The translations under genes were made by a program, and so were the position numbers. Source: Syngnathus acus (Eukaryota > Chordata > Actinopteri > Syngnathiformes > Syngnathidae). Taken from it: a stretch of DNA of 64,000 nt. The first letter of the stretch is position 1, and every line of letters starts with the position of its first letter. Under the pieces are notes generated by a model that was given only the letters and a program-made list of their open reading frames with translations, was not told the DNA's origin and searched no databases. Positions 55,201 to 58,071 of the stretch are shown in pieces. Location of the stretch: assembly GCF_901709675.1 (NCBI RefSeq), contig NC_051098.1:3612500-3676499 (forward strand), in the 5' to 3' direction.

Positions 55201-57901
55201 TTGTACATCTAAATTAGTGGAAATCTCCATGGACTATTTTTTTTTTTCACCATCTTTGCATGTCAGCTGTCTTGTGTCCCAGAGTTTAGCACACTGGGAC
55301 GGCACATTATTTATCTATTCTTTCATTTACTTATTTCTTTACTTCCTCTACAATTTTTACTGTAAAACTACATCACAATCTCTTTATATTCTCATTCTGA
55401 AATCCCTCGGCCACCATCTCTCCGATGGGATGTACTGAGATGACATTGCAGCGGACTGCCACCCAAATTGAACTTTTTTTTCCCCCTGGCAAGCGGGCAC
55501 TGTGCTCAGTGCAGTGTGAGTAACTTATTGAGTCACCTATTGCGTTTTATTTTATACAGGAATCACCGGGCTGAACTGTCAGCCAAATGTTTTGACTAGT
55601 TTCATTAGGCAGCGAAATTAGAACATTTCAGATATAGCATGATGAGATGTTAAGGACTGCTTTTCTAAGTCAATATTAGGGAATAAACAGAAATTTCAAC
55701 ATAATAGTTGACCCTTATCAATGGAGCCCACACAGTCTAGCCTTCTTCAAAACCACTTAGCTCAAGCTTAGGTGAAAAAAGCGACCGCTTCTCTCAGCTT
55801 TTGTACTGAATGACTGCTCATCCAACATAAACTAACCAAACTGAAATTGCAGCAGGCGCAACTGTATGATTTGCAAGGCAAGGAAAGCGTCAACATGTAC
55901 TTTGCACACATTCAGAAACTGGATCCTGGGATTTGTAAAGAAAACATAACAAAAAGTGGAAGGAAACCGACTGGAGAGCTGCCAGGCAGTTAGTCTAAAT
56001 ATAAACCCTGCTGCGGCAGTCAGCCTTCTGTAGCTGAACTGCCAAGGCTCTCCATGGCGGCATGTTGCTGTGCTGAATGTCCATACGAGACGTGGTTCCA
56101 TCATACAGGTGTGTATTTGTGTGGAAAAGAGGAGGCCAAAGGCAAAGGAGCAAAGTCCTTCAAAGACATTCCCTTAACTGAGCAGTTGAATGGTAAATTA
56201 TAAATGACTGACACAATTTTTGTTTTCAATGTTGCGCTTATGAAAAACCTCCAATGCGGGAGCAGTTTAATAAACCAAAAGTTAACCAATTGTCTTTTCA
56301 ATCAATTAAATTGGAAGCGTAAACAAAAATAGAAATGTTCCACATTAACCAGAAGTAGTGCCATGATGTTAGTATTTACTAGTATCATTAACACACGAGG
56401 GCTGTCCTTGTTAACCATTATAGTAATAACTGTTTTTCTGTGTATAGAATCAAAGACTCCAACCAATAGGTTGCATTTTCACATTATTAGCTAACATTTA
56501 CACTCGCCTATAGGCCAAAATAAATACATTTAGGTCATGTATGAATGGCTGAAGCTTTTAGCAAACACAAGTGCCTCCAAGAAATAACCTTCAATAACAT
56601 GACATAAATGAAACTTGAGTTGAATCAAAGGTTGGCAGACATGCTTACCACCTCTTGCCAAGTAAAATCAAGTCTATGCATGTTACTATTCTCCCATAGT
56701 AGAGCTGACATTTGATACTATGCATAAACATCCCAAAATGTATTCTTACTTATTAGTAATTTAAAAAACCAACAACAACATACAGACTGTGTTGATGTAA
56801 ATGTACCATTGTTTTACAACCCCTCAATATGTCAACAGTATATTTAAATCTTGATTTTACTCGCTTCTATCCGACGTAACTTTCGAACGCGGTTTGGTCA
56901 TGTACCCCAATTTCTTTTTGTTATAAATACATTTTCAGGTATTTTAAATGGATGATATCAGGACCCTGCGATCGGCTGGCAACCGGTTCAGGGCCTACTG
57001 CTCGATGACTGCTGGGATAGGCTCCAGCACGTCCGCGACCCCCGTGGGGACAATCGGTATAGAAAATGGATTGATGGATATAAGGACCGTACGAAGCTAA
57101 ATGACTAGCGCTTTAACCTTAGTGCGAGTGACACGATGAATTTCCGTGACCAATTTAAAGGCGTTAGATAATAAGAAGCCGGGCTGTTTATATTACAGTG
57201 TTAAGGATAGCTAGGATTGATTAGGAAAGGGGATGCTGGCGGCAACACCTCATCCACACAGTCACTCACAAGTCAAAGAGCGACACATTGCTGCTTTATT
57301 TTCTCTTCCATCTAATTCACATAGCATCAAAATTACTTACTCAATTCGCCTGATATTGCCATTTGCACATTCCTTCTCTATTAATCAAATGTCAACAGAC
57401 TTCAATGTGTGTGGAGCAAACGGAACCCTTCGACGGCCCAATAACATGGCTGACCTAAATTAATGTAACAAAGGACCCCTTTGGCTGCCTAAAAACATGG
57501 CTCTCTAAAGAACAAAGACTTTCTATAGAACGTGCTTTCGGGGTTAACGTGATTCCCAAATTCTGGACCCCAAAGTTCACGTAAAATCGAGATTTAGGTG
57601 TATATCAATTGTATGAATGTTGCCAAGTTCATATGGTGTGAGTGACTGTTACCCCTAAAATATTCACCAACTTTTCATACATCTACCACAATTGCGACTG
57701 TTAAGTCCATCTCAAATCCAATTATAGTGAGGACAGTTGTGTGGCATACTACATGTCTTACCTGTGTGTATGCGATGTTGATGCCATCTGTAGCCTGCAC
57801 AGTTAGGTTATAAAAAGAGCGTTGCTCAGCATCCAAAGGCCTGGCGATGATGATGGTGCCCATGGCCTTCTCGACATCAAATACATTGTCTGTGTTCCCA
57901 C
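2785..57901 (-). CDS. fat3: fat3 atypical cadherin, 3' part of gene (22 exons; 5' end beyond window)
   Basis: Joined exons (high to low): 57901-57762, 52655-52380, 49670-49460, 49384-46659, 46570-45202, 38858-38662, 38501-38348, 37339-37106, 36662-36270, 31915-31701, 31083-30946, 26821-26678, 24639-24442, 23060-22259, 18739-18605, 18463-18309, 18132-17890, 15202-14956, 12778-12625, 9533-8821, 8337-8224, 3416-2785. All junctions are GT-AG and phase-compatible, giving 9,590 coding bases. The product is a type I membrane adhesion receptor with cadherin repeats bearing DxNDN linkers, EGF, laminin G, three EGFs, a transmembrane helix and a ~330-residue tail ending QTEV. Known FAT3 roles (mouse retina) are planar polarity and dendrite shaping through tail-bound actin regulators. 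Human FAT3 has about 4,560 residues, so roughly 1,360 N-terminal residues, the signal peptide and the promoter are missing here. FAT1 is the main alternative, but the tail and EGF count favour FAT3. The teleost a/b paralogue is unresolved. Confidence 0.93.
5601..5660. repeat. (GA)n-rich simple repeat
   Basis: Interrupted AGAGAG tract within the fat3 intron; the apparent Ser/Leu-rich minus-strand reading frame over it is a product of the repeat. Confidence 0.85.
5860..6089 (+). mobile_element. TA-flanked element family B, 3' fragment (copy B1)
   Basis: It shares the stretch CTGTTCTTGGTGTTGGATTT and the terminal block (GCGAyTTATACTCC, ATTTTATGGCTGGTG, TTATAGTCCGAAAAATACGG followed by TA) with the complete copy at 60810-62148. 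The 5' part is absent, and the left boundary is approximate. Confidence 0.75.
8224..8337 (-). CDS. fat3: fat3 exon: 38-codon cassette in the cytoplasmic tail
   Basis: It encodes [18 protein letters not shown] followed by [19 protein letters not shown]. Acceptor tttacag|GTAAGATG, donor GACAATG|GTAAGATA, phase 1 on both sides and 114 bp long, so skipping it would keep the reading frame. The [15 protein letters not shown] motif is highly conserved in FAT3, with a shorter form in FAT1. Confidence 0.94.
8338..8820. other. fat3: fat3 intron, 483 bp
   Basis: No repeat or additional exon seen in it. Confidence 0.8.
8821..9533 (-). CDS. fat3: fat3 exon: fourth EGF, transmembrane helix, juxtamembrane tail
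   Basis: Entered in phase 2 at ctgcag|CTGTGAGAAG. It begins with a calcium-binding EGF (KDVNEC, six-cysteine spacing, [12 protein letters not shown] matching the Asp/Asn hydroxylation consensus). A ~22-residue hydrophobic helix follows ([20 protein letters not shown]), then a basic stop-transfer ([12 protein letters not shown]). The tail contains [44 protein letters not shown] and [21 protein letters not shown]3 hallmarks. It leaves in phase 1 at GATGACG|GTGAGTG. Confidence 0.96.
9707..9996. mobile_element. hAT-type MITE with 8-bp target duplication
   Basis: Terminal inverted repeats CAGAGGCGTAGCCA and TGGCTACGCCTCTG bound 290 bp. The flanking octamer TGCACAAT is present at 9699-9706 and again at 9997-10004, an exact 8-bp duplication as expected for hAT transposition. 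The GC-rich interior (GCGCCCCGG repeated) has no reading frame of its own. It sits 173 bp upstream, in transcript direction, of a fat3 splice acceptor. Confidence 0.92.
11142..11448 (-). mobile_element. tRNA-derived SINE with (GGAT)n tail, 5'-truncated
   Basis: On the minus strand the body runs from about TTCCGGCCTTCCCTGTGTGG through the TTTGCATGTTCTCCCC, GGTTTTCTCCGGGCACTCC and GGGATAGGCTCCA blocks to a short GGAT tail. The A-box head present in the copies at 30513 and 58211 is missing. Confidence 0.88.
12274..12520 (-). mobile_element. tRNA-derived SINE, 5'-truncated, with ~96 bp (GGAT)n tail
   Basis: On + this is ATCC/CATC repeats 12274-12369 followed by the complement of the SINE 3' half (AGCCTATCCCAGCCGTCA, CCCTGAACCGGTTGCCAGCC, CACACAGAGACAAACAACCA). 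The 5' half is absent. Apparent WMDG-repeat proteins across the tail are not genes. Confidence 0.88.
12625..12778 (-). CDS. fat3: fat3 exon: EGF2 second half and EGF3
   Basis: Acceptor ctgccag|GATTCTCG is entered in phase 1 and completes SLPSGG-FSCSC. It encodes the end of the second EGF ([11 protein letters not shown]) and the third EGF ([13 protein letters not shown]...CSCRRGFMG), leaving in phase 2 at GGTCTGAC|GTGAGTAT so that the final cysteine (LTC) is contributed by the next exon. Confidence 0.94.
12779..14955. other. fat3: fat3 intron, 2.2 kb
   Basis: AT-rich with no recognisable repeat, RNA gene or exon. Confidence 0.75.
14956..15202 (-). CDS. fat3: fat3 exon: end of laminin G, start of EGF2
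   Basis: Acceptor ggcttcag|GTGCAGCATC in phase 0. It encodes the last laminin G strands ([20 protein letters not shown], with the conserved GCLDSV core) then [17 protein letters not shown], the first half of the second EGF. Donor TCTGGTG|GTGAGTGA in phase 1. Confidence 0.94.
15279..16439. mobile_element. hAT-type element interrupted by another transposon
   Basis: Ends CAGGGGTCACCAACAC and GTTGGTGACCCCTG are inverted repeats. TTCTACAG occurs at 15271-15278 and 16440-16447, an exact 8-bp target duplication. Only ~310 bp of hAT sequence remain at the two ends; the middle is the insertion at 15407-16258. No transposase frame is visible. Confidence 0.9.
15407..16258. mobile_element. Pogo/Tigger-like non-autonomous element nested in hAT element
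   Basis: The left end GTCAAACCTCGGTTTTCGAA and right end ACCAAGGTTTGACTGTA match the TcMar-Tigger terminal pattern known from vertebrates. The interior has two copies of a ~185-bp GC-rich unit (GACCAGCGCGGTGCAGTTGC, then TTAAATTTTGGAAAGTACAT). No transposase frame is visible. Confidence 0.72.
16664..17312. mobile_element. TA-flanked element with CACCTAAATCTCGATTTTAC inverted repeats (copy 1)
   Basis: TIRs CACCTAAATCTCGATTTTAC and GTAAAATCGAGATTTAGGTG bound 649 bp between TA dinucleotides (16662-16663 and 17313-17314). A second copy in inverse orientation is at 56841-57600. TA duplication suggests the Tc1/mariner/pogo assemblage. No transposase frame. Confidence 0.85.
17890..18132 (-). CDS. 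fat3: fat3 exon: central laminin G domain
   Basis: Acceptor gtgagcag|CTGGACGAGG, donor GGAGCACTG|GTCAGTGC, phase 0 on both sides, 81 codons. It encodes [12 protein letters not shown], then [16 protein letters not shown] (the conserved DGxWH core of laminin G) and RTIYFGAL. The donor GTCAGT is weaker than the other exons' GTRAG. Confidence 0.94.
18309..18463 (-). CDS. fat3: fat3 exon: start of laminin G domain
   Basis: Encodes [17 protein letters not shown] then [20 protein letters not shown], the first beta strands of laminin G. Entered in phase 1 at tctctag|GCCATTC, left in phase 0 at CTTAAG|GTATGC. The upstream intronic tract is a UG repeat rather than an ordinary polypyrimidine run. Confidence 0.94.
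18466..18521. repeat. (CA)n microsatellite abutting a fat3 splice acceptor
   Basis: CA/CG dinucleotide tract on +, therefore UG-rich in the fat3 pre-mRNA, beginning within a few bases of the AG of the exon at 18309-18463. Confidence 0.92.
18605..18739 (-). CDS. fat3: fat3 exon: EGF1, before laminin G
   Basis: Entered in phase 1 at gttgctag|ACGCCAAT and left in phase 1 at GTGTGCAG|GTGTCAG. Encodes [20 protein letters not shown] then CVSV...[13 protein letters not shown], the EGF that precedes laminin G in FAT1 and FAT3. PGKLGEC is FAT3-like. Confidence 0.93.
19201..19254. repeat. (TA)n microsatellite
   Basis: Uninterrupted TA dinucleotides immediately 5' of the Tc1-like remnant. Confidence 0.95.
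19258..21186 (+). pseudogene. Tc1/mariner-family transposase remnant, split by a later insertion
   Basis: The left part (19265-19508) translates to a Tc1-like helix-turn-helix region ([39 protein letters not shown]). After the 864-bp insertion it resumes ([20 protein letters not shown]). The catalytic part shows [25 protein letters not shown] and [16 protein letters not shown], the DD34E signature blocks. A frameshift and stop codons prevent translation of one protein. The end (AATCAAATACTTGTTTCCCT) is typical of teleost Tc1 elements. Terminal inverted repeats are not visible, so it is immobile. Confidence 0.88.
19509..20372 (+). mobile_element. TA-flanked element family A (copy A2), inserted in Tc1 remnant
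   Basis: Begins CCGTATTTCCCGCACTATTAG and ends GTGCGAAAAATACGG with TA on both sides (19507-19508, 20373-20374). Subterminal GGCGCAC / GTGCGCCTTATA words occur at both ends. The internal unit starting CTATTTCATTTCAAAATAGG occurs twice (19766 and 20023). Confidence 0.88.
21187..21300. repeat. Fragment of a TAATCCCTCGTTTATCGCGG-type repeat
   Basis: The phrase AGTAATCCCTCGTTTATCGC and following ~100 bp resemble the block at 34025-34070 and its reverse complement at 60899-60935, both inside family B elements. Probably a DNA transposon end. Confidence 0.5.
21306..21912 (-). mobile_element. TA-flanked element family A (copy A3), single-unit form
   Basis: 607 bp from CCGTATTTTCCGCCCTAAAA to TTATAGTCCGGAAAATACGG between TA dinucleotides (21304-21305, 21913-21914). 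Reverse-complement orientation relative to A5. Carries one copy of the internal unit found four times in A5. Confidence 0.9.
22259..23060 (-). CDS. fat3: fat3 exon: last cadherin repeat and pre-EGF region
   Basis: Acceptor ttctacaag|GTGACCGAC in phase 0, donor TGCGCTG|GTAAGCAA in phase 1. Encodes [20 protein letters not shown], a degenerate final cadherin repeat ([20 protein letters not shown]) and a FAT-specific linker ([36 protein letters not shown]) ending in a Cys-containing segment ([34 protein letters not shown]) just before the first EGF. LDSHxLATYST is a strong FAT1/FAT3 marker. Confidence 0.95.
23061..24441. other. fat3: fat3 intron, 1.4 kb
   Basis: Contains the small TA-flanked family E element (23182-23458). 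The rest, including 23459-24441, holds no recognisable element or exon. Confidence 0.75.
23182..23458. mobile_element. Small TA-flanked element, family E
   Basis: 277 bp from CCGTAAATTCCGGACTATAA to GGTTTATAGCTCGGAAATTACAG between TA dinucleotides. Subterminal words ACTATAAGCCGCACC and CATAAGACGCACC fit the same grammar as families A-D with different core letters. Non-coding. Confidence 0.75.
24442..24639 (-). CDS. fat3: fat3 exon: cadherin repeat segment
   Basis: Phase 0 on both sides, 66 codons, acceptor cccctag|GAAAACAAG, donor ATACAG|GTACAG. Translates [20 protein letters not shown], then [20 protein letters not shown] and [13 protein letters not shown] minus-strand reading frame starting 24626 covers the same bases in the wrong frame. 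Confidence 0.93.
24640..26677. other. fat3: fat3 intron, 2.0 kb
   Basis: AT-rich. Only a (GA)n tract at 26088-26129 is recognised. Confidence 0.8.
26088..26129. repeat. (GA)n microsatellite
   Basis: GAGCGAGAGAG tract in a fat3 intron. Confidence 0.9.
26678..26821 (-). CDS. fat3: fat3 exon: cadherin repeat segment with DINDNPP linker
   Basis: 48 codons, phase 0 on both sides, acceptor ccacttag|GTTCCTGG, donor ATCCAG|GTAAATG. Encodes [20 protein letters not shown], then [15 protein letters not shown], a calcium-binding linker. No long open frame marks it because it is short. Confidence 0.93.
27155..27495 (-). mobile_element. TA-flanked element family A, truncated (copy A4)
   Basis: Starts CCGTATTTTTTGCACCAAAA after TA, with GGCGCACTGG and GGCGCACCAG words, then the AAGCTATACTGCAACAAACT block shared with A3; homology stops in the internal unit near 27495. 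Its terminal 100 bp resemble the 3' end of A2 rather than A5. Confidence 0.85.
28592..28615. repeat. (TTTA)n microsatellite
   Basis: Short tetranucleotide tract just before the mariner-like element. Confidence 0.85.
28662..29252 (-). mobile_element. Internally deleted mariner/IS630-like element with helix-turn-helix remnant
   Basis: Long inverted ends (CAGGGGCCGGCAAAATGATC at left; GATCATTTTGCCGGACCCTG at right), more than 100 bp including spacer, flanked by TA. Between them on the minus strand is a partial N-terminal transposase domain ([20 protein letters not shown], then [20 protein letters not shown] and [17 protein letters not shown]), a helix-turn-helix module found in animal transposases (the DUF4817 type, from memory). 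The DDE catalytic part is deleted and replaced by the second inverted end. Confidence 0.85.
29258..29458. mobile_element. Palindromic hAT-type MITE (copy 1) with 8-bp target duplication
   Basis: The whole 201 bp is a near-perfect palindrome from CAGGGGTCTCAAACTCCAGT to ACTGGAGTTTGAGACCCCTG. CTGTACAT precedes it (29250-29257) and follows it (29459-29466) exactly. The target overlaps the last bases of the mariner-like element, so this insertion is younger. Confidence 0.95.
29706..29749. repeat. (CA)n microsatellite
   Basis: CA/CG dinucleotide run in a fat3 intron. Confidence 0.9.
30513..30877 (+). mobile_element. tRNA-derived SINE, full-length, with target duplication
   Basis: Head TTGGGGCGGATCGGTGGCAC and GGTTCAATACC resemble polymerase III A and B boxes. 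Body blocks TGTGGAGTTTGCATGTTCTC, TTTTCTCTGGGCACTCCGG and CCTGCGATCGGCTGACAACC are followed by (GGAT)n. AAGTGTGTGT flanks both ends (30503-30512 and 30878-30887). The 3' end lies 69 bp from the donor of the exon at 30946-31083. Family name not assigned. Confidence 0.92.
30878..30938. repeat. (GT/GC)n microsatellite beside a fat3 donor
   Basis: Begins with the SINE target duplication and ends about 7 bp from the donor of the exon 30946-31083; CA/CG-rich in the pre-mRNA. Confidence 0.9.
30946..31083 (-). CDS. fat3: fat3 exon: 46-codon cadherin segment
   Basis: Phase 0 on both sides, acceptor gctctgcag|ACGGTAGC, donor GAGACG|GTAAGGGC. Encodes [20 protein letters not shown], then [20 protein letters not shown] and LDRET, the first half of a cadherin repeat with the xDxD and LDRE calcium-site motifs. 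It is squeezed between two dinucleotide repeats of complementary sense. Confidence 0.95.
31084..31700. other. fat3: fat3 intron, 617 bp
   Basis: Starts with the CA tract at 31095-31176; the remainder is AT-rich without recognisable content. Confidence 0.8.
31095..31176. repeat. (CA)n microsatellite beside a fat3 acceptor
   Basis: CA/CG repeat on +, UG repeat in the pre-mRNA, starting ~10 bp from the acceptor of the exon 30946-31083. Confidence 0.92.
31701..31915 (-). CDS. fat3: fat3 exon: cadherin segment with DVNDNAP linker
   Basis: Entered in phase 1 at cgtgtag|GAGCCATT, left in phase 0 at GTACAG|GTATGATC. Encodes [20 protein letters not shown], then [13 protein letters not shown] and the next repeat's start ([17 protein letters not shown]). 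Confidence 0.95.
32042..32453 (-). mobile_element. tRNA-derived SINE with ~125-bp (GGAT)n tail and 13-bp target duplication
   Basis: TATTTGGAATCAT is at 32029-32041 and 32454-32466. On + the tail (CATC)n comes first, then the complement of the body; the head ends TAACCAGTGCGCCACTGAGC. An internal deletion removes ~65 bp between GGGGAGAAC and GGACGTGCT, including the TTTGCATG block and B-box region. Confidence 0.92.
33537..33815. repeat. ~118-bp tandem units inside family B element
   Basis: GAGCTCC(A/G)TAGA(A/G)TAGGACC recurs near 33555, 33675 and 33785, followed in the first two by GAGCCCCATCCACCGT and AGCCACCCGGCC. Overlapping reading frames on both strands arise from the GC-rich unit. Confidence 0.75.
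33844..33960 (-). pseudogene. Conserved acidic reading frame in family B element (possible transposase C-terminus)
   Basis: The minus strand reads [20 protein letters not shown] then [18 protein letters not shown] and a TGA stop. The copy at 61011-61118 preserves the same frame and stop with mostly silent differences. An acidic SDxxDEEFEGF-like terminus resembles C-termini of pogo/Tigger-type transposases as I remember them. There is no catalytic domain, and whether it is translated is unknown. Confidence 0.45.
34193..35760 (+). pseudogene. L2/CR1/Rex1-type LINE reverse transcriptase fragment
   Basis: RT motifs in order: [20 protein letters not shown], then [27 protein letters not shown] (YADD catalytic box) and LRLNPDKTE. 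The C-terminal thumb region has [40 protein letters not shown] and [17 protein letters not shown]. The 5' part (endonuclease) is missing; frame jumps near 34560 and an inserted repeat near 34975-35050 disrupt it. It starts right after the TA of B2. Confidence 0.88.
34975..35050. repeat. Short inserted repeat interrupting the LINE
   Basis: TTCAAGAATTTTTATTCGCC ... GCCAAACAAGGAATTTGACT is foreign to the RT frame (PDKTE | LLIIGPARY would otherwise be continuous). A similar fragment, CAGAATCAGCTTTATTGGCC ... GCCAAACAAGGAATTTGACT, is at 38030-38090. Family unknown to me. Confidence 0.6.
35880..36079 (+). mobile_element. TA-flanked element family D, 3' part
   Basis: Ends GGGGGTCGTCTTATAATCAG, GGTCGTCTTTTATTTGGGCC and AATACGG followed by TA. 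The word TCTTATAATC with GTCGTC cores fits the shared grammar. Left limit is approximate and no left terminus was found. Confidence 0.65.
36270..36662 (-). CDS. fat3: fat3 exon: two cadherin half-repeats with DINDNPP linker
   Basis: Phase 1 on both sides; acceptor gtctctgcag|CTGGTCC, donor CTTTCTG|GTGAGTAT. Encodes [55 protein letters not shown] and [20 protein letters not shown]. Confidence 0.95.
36663..37105. other. fat3: fat3 intron, 443 bp
   Basis: Only a poly(T) run at 36943-36967 is notable. Confidence 0.8.
37106..37339 (-). CDS. fat3: fat3 exon: cadherin segment with DVNDNPP linker
   Basis: Phase 1 on both sides, acceptor ttcatcag|GTGAGATC, donor GATGAAG|GTGATTC. Encodes [20 protein letters not shown], then [14 protein letters not shown] and [20 protein letters not shown]. 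The exon itself begins GTGAG after AG, so the acceptor choice rests on phase and on alignment to the family. Confidence 0.93.
37340..38347. other. fat3: fat3 intron, 1.0 kb
   Basis: Contains a short repeat fragment (38030-38090, AATCAGCTTTATTGGCCAGG) like the one interrupting the LINE at 34975; otherwise nothing recognised. Confidence 0.75.
38348..38501 (-). CDS. fat3: fat3 exon: cadherin segment
   Basis: Phase 0 in, phase 1 out; acceptor gtccacag|GCACTCTA, donor GACACTG|GTATGAAT. Encodes [20 protein letters not shown], then [17 protein letters not shown] and FSIDPDTG. Confidence 0.94.
38662..38858 (-). CDS. fat3: fat3 exon: cadherin segment with DANDNKP linker
   Basis: Phase 1 in, phase 0 out; acceptor tgttttacag|GTGGAAAC, donor GACCAG|GTGACGAT. 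Encodes [20 protein letters not shown], then [20 protein letters not shown] and [14 protein letters not shown]. Confidence 0.95.
39819..40429 (-). mobile_element. Solo LTR, interrupted by a hAT-type MITE
   Basis: On the minus strand it runs TGTCACGTCTTCGCTCCCG ... TCGGTCATGACA, with a TATA-like TTTATATAGACG and AATAAA near the end. The ends and layout match the LTR at 51590-52029. A clean target duplication is not seen (only GCC shared). No gag or pol sequence is adjacent. Confidence 0.65.
39871..40068. mobile_element. Palindromic hAT-type MITE (copy 2) with 8-bp target duplication
   Basis: 198 bp, nearly identical to the copy at 29258-29458. ATTTAGAG at 39863-39870 is repeated exactly at 40069-40076. 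It lies inside the solo LTR, separating its AATAAA end from the upstream body. Confidence 0.95.
40902..43840 (-). pseudogene. Rex3-like (RTE-clade) LINE, degraded, with (GGAT)n tail
   Basis: On the minus strand: endonuclease start [19 protein letters not shown], endonuclease end [20 protein letters not shown] with [10 protein letters not shown], then [54 protein letters not shown] and [16 protein letters not shown] (FADD catalytic box). Several frameshifts and stops break the ORF, and the endonuclease is internally reduced. The 3' end AAGCGGAAGAAGATGG leads into GGAT repeats (40904-40964), the hallmark tail of Rex3. The 5' boundary is approximate. Confidence 0.9.
44167..44336. mobile_element. 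Short palindromic family B derivative (copy B4)
   Basis: 170 bp from CCGTAATTTTCGGACTATAA to TTATAGTCCGAAAATTACGG between TA dinucleotides (44165-44166, 44337-44338). It carries only the terminal blocks of B2/B3, including ATTTTATGGCTGGTGCGACT, so it is an internal-deletion MITE. Confidence 0.9.
45140..45197. repeat. (AAT)n microsatellite at a fat3 donor
   Basis: Trinucleotide tract that ends at the donor GTAAG of the exon 45202-46570; in the pre-mRNA it is (AUU)n from intron position +6. Confidence 0.93.
45202..46570 (-). CDS. fat3: fat3 exon: 456 codons, four complete cadherin linkers
   Basis: Acceptor ttaaattaaag|GTACAGGC in phase 0 (giving [15 protein letters not shown]), donor ATTACAG|GTAAGATT in phase 1. 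Linkers seen: [22 protein letters not shown] (no calcium motif), [11 protein letters not shown] and [11 protein letters not shown]. The acceptor five bases downstream of the alternative gtacag|GCAGCTG is chosen because it restores the VQ of the usual cadherin strand. Confidence 0.94.
46571..46658 (-). other. fat3: fat3 88-bp intron
   Basis: GTAAGAGC ... TTAAATTAAAG. Its length is not a multiple of three and the frame runs into a stop (FPLH*), so it must be removed. It separates two very large cadherin exons. Confidence 0.88.
46659..49384 (-). CDS. fat3: fat3 exon: 908 codons, nine cadherin repeat ends
   Basis: The largest exon in the window. Acceptor gttcctacag|GGAACATT in phase 1, donor GTTATACAG|GTAAGAGC in phase 0. 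Repeat boundaries in order: [82 protein letters not shown] and [10 protein letters not shown]. Four boundaries lack the DxNDN calcium motif. No frameshift or internal stop. Confidence 0.97.
49385..49459 (-). other. fat3: fat3 75-bp intron
   Basis: GTTGGTGCAACTAAAG ... TTTTTCTGTTCCTACAG. One of the shortest introns here, with a non-consensus donor (GTTGGT) and a good pyrimidine tract. Confidence 0.88.
49460..49670 (-). CDS. fat3: fat3 exon: cadherin segment with DINDHVP linker
   Basis: Phase 0 in, phase 1 out; acceptor tcctacag|GTAAAAGAC, donor GAATCGG|GTTGGTGC. Encodes [29 protein letters not shown], then [20 protein letters not shown] and [18 protein letters not shown]. Confidence 0.94.
49764..50668. 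mobile_element. TA-flanked element, family C
   Basis: 905 bp from CCGTTTTTTTCCGTGTATAA to TTATACACGGAAAAAAACGG between TA dinucleotides (49762-49763, 50669-50670). Subterminal words GTATAATACGC and GTGCGTATTATACATGGG recur at both ends, the same grammar as A and B with a different core. Poly(T)/poly(A) runs inside; no convincing reading frame. Confidence 0.85.
51590..52029 (+). mobile_element. Solo LTR with 5-bp target duplication
   Basis: TATCACGTCTCCGCTCC at the start and GCAGGTGACA at the end, a TATA-like GTATTTAAG near 51770 and AATAAA at 51975-51980. GGTAA flanks both sides (51585-51589 and 52030-52034). Start and overall layout match the LTR at 39819-40429. The first TG has decayed to TA. 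No internal retrovirus-like genes nearby. Confidence 0.75.
52380..52655 (-). CDS. fat3: fat3 exon: one cadherin repeat
   Basis: 92 codons, phase 0 on both sides; acceptor catggtcaag|GTTCACAT, donor GTTATG|GTAAGCGA. Encodes [20 protein letters not shown], then [36 protein letters not shown] and AQHILTVM: an almost exactly one-repeat exon. Confidence 0.94.
53731..55090 (+). mobile_element. TA-flanked element family A, expanded form (copy A5)
   Basis: 1,360 bp from CCGTATTTTCCGCCCTAAAA to TTTTAGGGCGGAAAATACGG between TA dinucleotides (53729-53730, 55091-55092). The interior contains the CTATTTCATGTCAAAATAGG unit four times. Minus the extra units it matches A3. Confidence 0.92.
53988..54990 (+). 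repeat. 251-bp tandem array inside element A5
   Basis: CTATTTCATGTCAAAATAGG starts at 53988, 54239, 54490 and 54741, an exact 251-bp spacing, with near-identical units (GCTCATGGGAGATTGCGAGC; GGATCGATATGGAAGGGAAA). Confidence 0.93.
55149..55182. repeat. (ATAAT)n microsatellite
   Basis: Pentanucleotide tract following the second copy of a duplicated flank of element A5. Confidence 0.9.
56841..57600. mobile_element. TA-flanked element with CACCTAAATC-type ends (copy 2), SINE-interrupted
   Basis: Right end GTAAAATCGAGATTTAGGTG then TA; diverged left end TATTTAAATCTTGATTTTAC after TA. Interior matches 16664-17312 in reverse orientation (AAGCTAAATGACTAGCGCTT and GGACCCCAAAGTTCACGTAA). A SINE fragment is inserted at 56966-57076. 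Confidence 0.82.
56966..57076 (+). mobile_element. 5'-truncated SINE nested in a DNA transposon
   Basis: CTGCGATCGGCTGGCAACCG through GGGATAGGCTCCAGCACG to GAAAATGGATTGATG. A 12-bp duplication, GATATCAGGACC (56954-56965) and GATATAAGGACC (57077-57088), brackets it with one mismatch. Confidence 0.88.
57762..57901 (-). CDS. fat3: fat3 most 5' exon in window: end of a cadherin repeat
   Basis: Phase 1 in, phase 0 out; acceptor tttggagcag|GTGGGAAC, donor ACACAG|GTAAGACA. Encodes [20 protein letters not shown] then [20 protein letters not shown] and NIAYTQ, the second half of a cadherin repeat. The upstream exon is beyond 64000. Confidence 0.93.
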
Positions 57902-57983
57902 CTGCTCCAAACAACCACAGTGGAAGAGAAACAATGTTAATCATGTAGAGTGCATCAGAACACAAAACCGCTAACACAATGAA

Positions 57984-58005
57984 TGCACGCACGCACGCAC
58001 GCCCA

Positions 58006-58071
<66 letters not shown>

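Larger units (their letters stand above)
52656..57761. other. fat3: fat3 intron, 5.1 kb
   Basis: Contains a family A element with internal tandem array (53731-55090), an ATAAT tract (55149-55182) and a TA-flanked element with a nested SINE (56841-57600). 52656-53728 and 55183-56838 show nothing recognised. Confidence 0.8.

Noticed and set aside
2785-57901. Assignment to FAT1, FAT2 or FAT4
   Set aside because: FAT4 has two laminin G domains, FAT2 fewer EGFs, FAT1 five EGFs; tail motifs match FAT3.
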